Shown here in pieces: positions 28,404 to 32,583 of a stretch of 32,583 nucleotides of DNA (within the stretch, counting starts at the first letter, position 1; each line of letters begins with the position of its first letter). Source of the stretch: an uncultured Bacilli bacterium (GTDB taxonomy: Bacteria; Bacillota_I; Bacilli_A; RF39; UBA660); contig CANQAU010000005.1 of assembly GCA_947588935.1 (NCBI GenBank), positions 1 to 32,583 on the forward strand, written 5' to 3'. The notes under the pieces were generated by a model that saw nothing but the letters and a program-made list of their open reading frames with translations, was not told where the DNA came from and did no database searches. The position numbers and the translations under genes are program-made.

Positions 28404-29847
28404 TTGCATTTTCCTCTTCTATGACTAAGCCTTCTTTTAGTCTTTTTCTACCTCCGACAGTGAATTTGGCTTTTTCATCTCTTTTTGGCACAATTACGTG
28501 CGCATGTAGGCGTTTTAAAGATGCTCCAGAATAAGATGGGTCTCCAAATCTAAAGCACAAGGCCCCACCCGGAAGATTGTAATGGCTCTGTAATGCTTGC
28601 CATATTGCTTGCAGTTCTTTCCACATTGGTTCTGTAATGTCTTCCGTTTTATAGATTGGATAATTGGCGACAATCAAAAATTGATGCTCGATTCCATTAT
28701 ATGGAAATTTGTTTTTTGTAATAAACCAATAGTTAAATCTTTGAATAATTTCTTGATTAATATATTGCGCATCTAATGGATCTTTATTTTCTTTTTCCAT
28801 GTTGATCATGATATCTAATTGTTCTTGTTCGCGGGCATTTGGTGGATAAATATATTTATATGTTGGCAATTCTTTTTCTATCTCTTTTGGCTTCATTTTT
28901 TGTTCCGATTTGATAAAATTCAATTGAATTGTTTTGATTCCATGGGCAGAGGCTAATTCATGGCTTCTTTTGCTCCAATGACGATCGGGATGATCTTCTA
29001 TATAAAATATTTCGGTTACTCCTTTATCAATTAATACTTTCATGCATTTATCGCATGGAAATAAAGTTGTATATACGGCTGTGTTTAATTTTTCAATATT
29101 TCCAACCTTTTTTAACATATTGATTTCGGCGTGTTCTACTGTAGAATAATATAGTTCCGTGCGTTGCTCAATATCATTTGGTGATAAATTCATATCTACT
29201 TGGTTTGAGCCAAAATACCATTTTCCGTTGATAAAGCAGCAAGCTGATACTGGACATTTGGTATCGGTAGAATGGTATAAATTTTGAATTAAAGCGGGAA
29301 TTGGTTCAGGTAATGAATCTTGATAACCGATTCTTTTTTTCGTTTGTTCTACTGTTTCGAAAACCTTTCCGTCAATTTCTTTTAATTTTTCAGCTTGACT
29401 TGCAATAATCACTTTTCTTATTTTATCCGATGTTGATGTTTCGGATTGTCTTGGTAAAATTTTTACTTCTCCTACGTAATTTTTTAGTTCTTCGATTTGC
29501 GTATCGTTGTAATTTTCTTTGATGGCAATTAAAACATCTGGTCTGATTTCTTTAATTAATTGCCATTTCGGCTCATTTGCAGGCTTGATAATAATGGAAT
29601 TTGCGACCCCTAGTAACTGGATGAAGTCATACCTTTCTTCTTCAGGAATAATGGGACGGCTATTTCCTTTTCTTTTTTTGATTTTTTCGTCACTATCCAT
29701 TGCAACGACTAGATAGTCACACGATTCTTTTGCTTTTAGTAAATATCTTAAGTGCCCAATATGGAACAAATCCCATGATCCTTGGACTAATCCGATTTTC
29801 TGACCATTTTTCTTTGCTTCTTTAATTTTCTCTAATTCTTGATTCAT
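28396..29847 (-). CDS. Three-domain fusion: HIGH-type nucleotidyltransferase + dCMP/cytidine-deaminase-like + HIT-like
   Basis: GLVQGSWDLFHIGHLRYLLKAK with TSTSDKIRK; TVEHAEINML + TTLFPCDKCMKVL (HAE...PCxxC); FPYNGIEHQFLIVANYPIYK ... GASLKRLHAHVIVPKRD (HIT-like). Confidence 0.85.
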   Translation of the reverse strand: MNQELEKIKEAKKNGQKIGLVQGSWDLFHIGHLRYLLKAKESCDYLVVAMDSDEKIKKRKGNSRPIIPEEERYDFIQLLGVANSIIIKPANEPKWQLIKEIRPDVLIAIKENYNDTQIEELKNYVGEVKILPRQSETSTSDKIRKVIIASQAEKLKEIDGKVFETVEQTKKRIGYQDSLPEPIPALIQNLYHSTDTKCPVSACCFINGKWYFGSNQVDMNLSPNDIEQRTELYYSTVEHAEINMLKKVGNIEKLNTAVYTTLFPCDKCMKVLIDKGVTEIFYIEDHPDRHWSKRSHELASAHGIKTIQLNFIKSEQKMKPKEIEKELPTYKYIYPPNAREQEQLDIMINMEKENKDPLDAQYINQEIIQRFNYWFITKNKFPYNGIEHQFLIVANYPIYKTEDITEPMWKELQAIWQALQSHYNLPGGALCFRFGDPSYSGASLKRLHAHVIVPKRDEKAKFTVGGRKRLKEGLVIEEENANE

Positions 29848-29849
29848 GA

Positions 29850-30767
29850 TTAAATACCTACCGGGATGTCCTTAATTTTTTCTCCAGCATGATAATCGGA
29901 TAATTCAAAATCTTCTCGACGATAGTCAGAAATATTTGGATGTGTTTTTACTAGTTTTAGTGTTGGGAAAGCCTGGCTTGGGCGACTTAAAATTTCATCC
30001 ACCCATGGTAATTGATTTTCATAAATGTGTGCGTCACTGATCATATGAACAAATTCGTATGGAACTAAATTTAAAATTTCAGACATTGCTAATAATAACG
30101 CCGTATATTGTGCCCAATTACTTGGAAGGCCAATTAATAAATCACAACTTCTTTGAAACATGACCATGCTTAATTTGTCTTCTAGTATCCGAAAATGAAT
30201 CCAACCATGACATGGTGCAACGACTACTTTTTGTTGATGATCTGCATTTCGAATTGTGTATTGGGGAATCCAAGGAGAAATAAAATGCGTTTTTAATTCT
30301 GGTCTTTCTTTCATTTGTTTTATTATTTCTTCAAACTGGTTAAATGTTTTTCCATCTGCAGTCGGAAACGTAGCAAACGCAGCTCCATAAGATCCTGGTC
30401 CTAAATCTCCTGCTTCTAAGCCTCTTTTTTGACATTTTGCAGGAGTTGCCCAAGACTTCCACCAACGGCAACCAAATTTAACTAATTCTTCTTGGGTGTG
30501 AGCTCCATTTATAAATGCACACAATTCACCGATTGCAGATCTATAAAATCCAGAAATATCTCTTTCTGTGATAATGGGTGCTCCATTTTCTAAAATATTA
30601 AAACGTAATGGAGTTGCTCCCATGTAATCAATTGTTCTTATTTCTTTTCCGTCTTTATCGACCATCGGGGATGGGCTCCATATTCCTTTTTCGAGTACCT
30701 CTTTTATTAAATTCTTATATTGTTCATCGGGCACTCTCTCGTCATATGGTTTATATACACTTTCCAT
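29850..30767 (-). CDS. thyA: Thymidylate synthase-like protein (divergent)
   Basis: VVVAPCHGWIHFRI (catalytic Cys), FQRSCDLLIGLPSNWAQYTALL, MISDAHIYENQ; GAGGAGG SD. Confidence 0.88.
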   Translation of the reverse strand: MESVYKPYDERVPDEQYKNLIKEVLEKGIWSPSPMVDKDGKEIRTIDYMGATPLRFNILENGAPIITERDISGFYRSAIGELCAFINGAHTQEELVKFGCRWWKSWATPAKCQKRGLEAGDLGPGSYGAAFATFPTADGKTFNQFEEIIKQMKERPELKTHFISPWIPQYTIRNADHQQKVVVAPCHGWIHFRILEDKLSMVMFQRSCDLLIGLPSNWAQYTALLLAMSEILNLVPYEFVHMISDAHIYENQLPWVDEILSRPSQAFPTLKLVKTHPNISDYRREDFELSDYHAGEKIKDIPVGI

Positions 30768-30811
30768 TTACTACTAACCTCCTCGTGTATATCCCCTTTT
30801 TATAATAGAAG

Positions 30812-30863
30812 TATAACACTAAACACTTTAAAAAAAAACACCAATAGCATTTTTAGTGTTATA
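30812..30863. repeat. Inverted repeat and overlapping terminator-like hairpins upstream of thyA
   Basis: TATAACACTAAA (30812-30823) / TTTAGTGTTATA (30852-30863). Minus strand also has AACACTAA-AAATGCTA-TTGGTGTT followed by a T-run. Confidence 0.65.
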
Positions 30864-31050
30864 TTTTTTTATTAAAGTCTATCCCAATAGTTCCTAATAC
30901 TAAAATTTTTTTATCGGTATTTTCCACTATCTCATTAATAATGTATAATTCATTAGTTTATCAAATACTTCTGTCGCATTTTTCTAGTTTCGCTTGGATT
31001 TGATATATAGTAATTTTCAGTTGTTGTTTTTTACAAAAATCAGTTCTAAA
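30859..31050 (-). pseudogene. Possible decayed coding remnant
   Basis: One frame reads FRTDFCKKQQLKITIYQIQAKLEKCDRSI-TGA-TAA-TNELYIINEIVENTDKKILVLGTIGIDFNKKI-TAA, followed by a terminator-like hairpin; no start codon found. Confidence 0.25.
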
Positions 31051-31148
31051 TTACTCCTGATTTATAGTCTTTTTTATTATTAGTAATATTACAAATTAGA
31101 AGCGTATGGTATCAAAAATATCGATATATATTTATAAGTAAATTGTGC

Positions 31149-31154
31149 TATAAT
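31149..31154 (+). promoter_or_regulatory. Putative extended -10 promoter for 31173 ORF
   Basis: TGCTATAAT, 18 nt upstream of ATG. Confidence 0.5.
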
Positions 31155-31172
31155 TAATTTAGATGATTTATT

Positions 31173-32363
31173 ATGAAGAAGAAAAAAGTTTTGCTACTAG
31201 CTATAATTTTTATGGTTATTGTTGTAACTTGTATCTTATTGTATCCTAATGGTTTATCCAAAAATATACCTCATAAAATACCATTAGATGATAAAAGATT
31301 TTATCAAATTTATCAAAAACTTCAACCCTATACATATAGTCAAAATAGAATGAATGGAATAGATAGTTTTACAACTTCAGAACTTACAGAAATTGCTCTT
31401 ACAGAATTAAATGATGACGATTTTAAATTTGAAGGAAATGGAGATTTTATTAATTACTACTCTATTGATAAAGAAAAGCTAGACGACAATTTAAAAAAAT
31501 ATTTTGGGCAGGAAATTCATGTAGATTATGATATGAATCAAAGCTATCTTTTACCAAATACCCATTTTGATGACGGATCAGGTTTTAATTTTATACGTTA
31601 CGATAAAGGCGAAAATAAATACATAGGTCAGTTTGGAGGAGTTGGAGGATTATCCTTTACACCAAAATTAAAATTAAGTAAAATTTTTGAAGCAACAATA
31701 AAAGATGACACAATAACTATTAAAGAAAAAGTTATTTATTATAAGAATATATCTGATCCATATGACATCAAACAAATTATAGATATCTACAGTGATAGGA
31801 ATATGCAAGAAAAAATAGATAGAAAAATATATAATTCTGAAAACATTGATGAATATACTATTTCAGTAGATGATTATTTAGATGATGCTACAATTATTAT
31901 TACAACTTTTAAAAAGAACCAAAAAACAAATGAATTTTATTTTGAAAAAAGTTATATTGAAGGCGATGACGTAGAAAATGATATCCAAGCAATAACTTGC
32001 AATAGTGAAGATAATGGTCACAATATGAATAAATATGTTTTTTATTTTATTAATGGTCTTGTAAATGAAATCAAATATACTTCAATCATAGATTATTCAT
32101 ATTATTTTTCAGAGGAAGAATTAAAAGAGAATCCATGTATAACATCTAGTGGACAGGTCTATTATTATTGTGACTGGAATAAATATATATGTAATAATAA
32201 TCAAGTTGTTTGTAATATTGGATATGATCAAGATGAGATTGAAGTTTCCAAATATGCGGATACATTAGAAAAAGCTGAAATAATTGGCTTAGATAGATAT
32301 TATGGAAAAAATGCCATAGAAGTTGTGTCGATTGCAGAAAAAGAAGAACTTCATTGTGAATAA
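31173..32363 (+). CDS. Hypothetical membrane-anchored or secreted protein (396 aa)
   Basis: N-terminal MKKKKVLLLAIIFMVIVVTCILLY TM/signal; remainder hydrophilic, no family recognised; own promoter and terminator. Confidence 0.8.
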   Translation: MKKKKVLLLAIIFMVIVVTCILLYPNGLSKNIPHKIPLDDKRFYQIYQKLQPYTYSQNRMNGIDSFTTSELTEIALTELNDDDFKFEGNGDFINYYSIDKEKLDDNLKKYFGQEIHVDYDMNQSYLLPNTHFDDGSGFNFIRYDKGENKYIGQFGGVGGLSFTPKLKLSKIFEATIKDDTITIKEKVIYYKNISDPYDIKQIIDIYSDRNMQEKIDRKIYNSENIDEYTISVDDYLDDATIIITTFKKNQKTNEFYFEKSYIEGDDVENDIQAITCNSEDNGHNMNKYVFYFINGLVNEIKYTSIIDYSYYFSEEELKENPCITSSGQVYYYCDWNKYICNNNQVVCNIGYDQDEIEVSKYADTLEKAEIIGLDRYYGKNAIEVVSIAEKEELHCE

Positions 32364-32379
32364 TAATTTAATAAAAGGA

Positions 32380-32424
32380 AAAAGACGTTAAAGATAGCAT
32401 TTATATTCTTAACGTCTTTTCTTT
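32380..32424 (+). terminator. Rho-independent terminator after 31173 ORF
   Basis: AAAAGACGTTAA ... TTAACGTCTTTT (12 bp) then CTTTCTTT. Confidence 0.75.
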
Positions 32425-32489
32425 CTTTATTGTAATTTCAACCGCACCACTTTTAATAAATTAATTCTATATCAAAAGGACACTTATAG

Positions 32490-32573
32490 TCAAATATTTT
32501 TTAGGCTTCCATTTACCTTTCCTGCTTCAAAACAATATTGGTAAACGCTACCTCTTTTTCTAATATTAATCAT
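32490..32573 (-). pseudogene. Truncated N-terminal fragment of a tyrosine-recombinase/integrase
   Basis: Minus strand ATG at 32573: MINIRKRGSVYQYCFEAGKVNGSLKNI-TGA; the first about 22 aa match the Arm-type (AP2-like) N-terminus of Tn916/phage integrases, then the frame is lost. Confidence 0.6.
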
Positions 32574-32583
32574 TTTATCACTT

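Noticed and set aside
1-32583. CRISPR arrays, tRNA/rRNA genes, intact transposons
   Set aside because: No regularly spaced direct repeats, tRNA-like cloverleaf signatures or transposase ORFs were seen by eye; small ncRNAs cannot be excluded without covariance searches.

Overview
AT-rich, low-GC Gram-positive (Bacilli-type) chromosomal window, with nearly all genes on the minus strand. TGA is used as a stop: there are ATGA start/stop overlaps and prfB carries a TGA-based frameshift site, so this is the standard bacterial code and not mycoplasma code 4. The backbone resembles the origin-proximal gene order of Bacillus: parA/parB, mscS-like, DUF951, ychF, rpsF-ssb-rpsR, rplI-dnaB, M23 peptidase, walJ-like MBL, rlmH and ung. 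tilS-ftsH, prfB and ftsEX are also present. Accessory parts that stand out: (i) a thyA / three-domain protein (nucleotidyltransferase + dCMP-deaminase-like + HIT-like) / dfrA operon; (ii) a compact five-gene operon of a small exported Cys-containing protein, a polytopic membrane protein, an ABC ATPase and two membrane proteins; (iii) a 466-aa protein with a kinase-like C-terminus; (iv) a HipA/CtkA-like protein between rpsR and rplI; (v) a GerQ-like spore coat protein; (vi) a right-hand AT-rich segment with an orphan secreted or membrane-anchored protein and a truncated tyrosine-integrase N-terminus at the edge. No tRNA, rRNA or CRISPR was seen. All functional calls come from reading motifs by eye; no database search was run.
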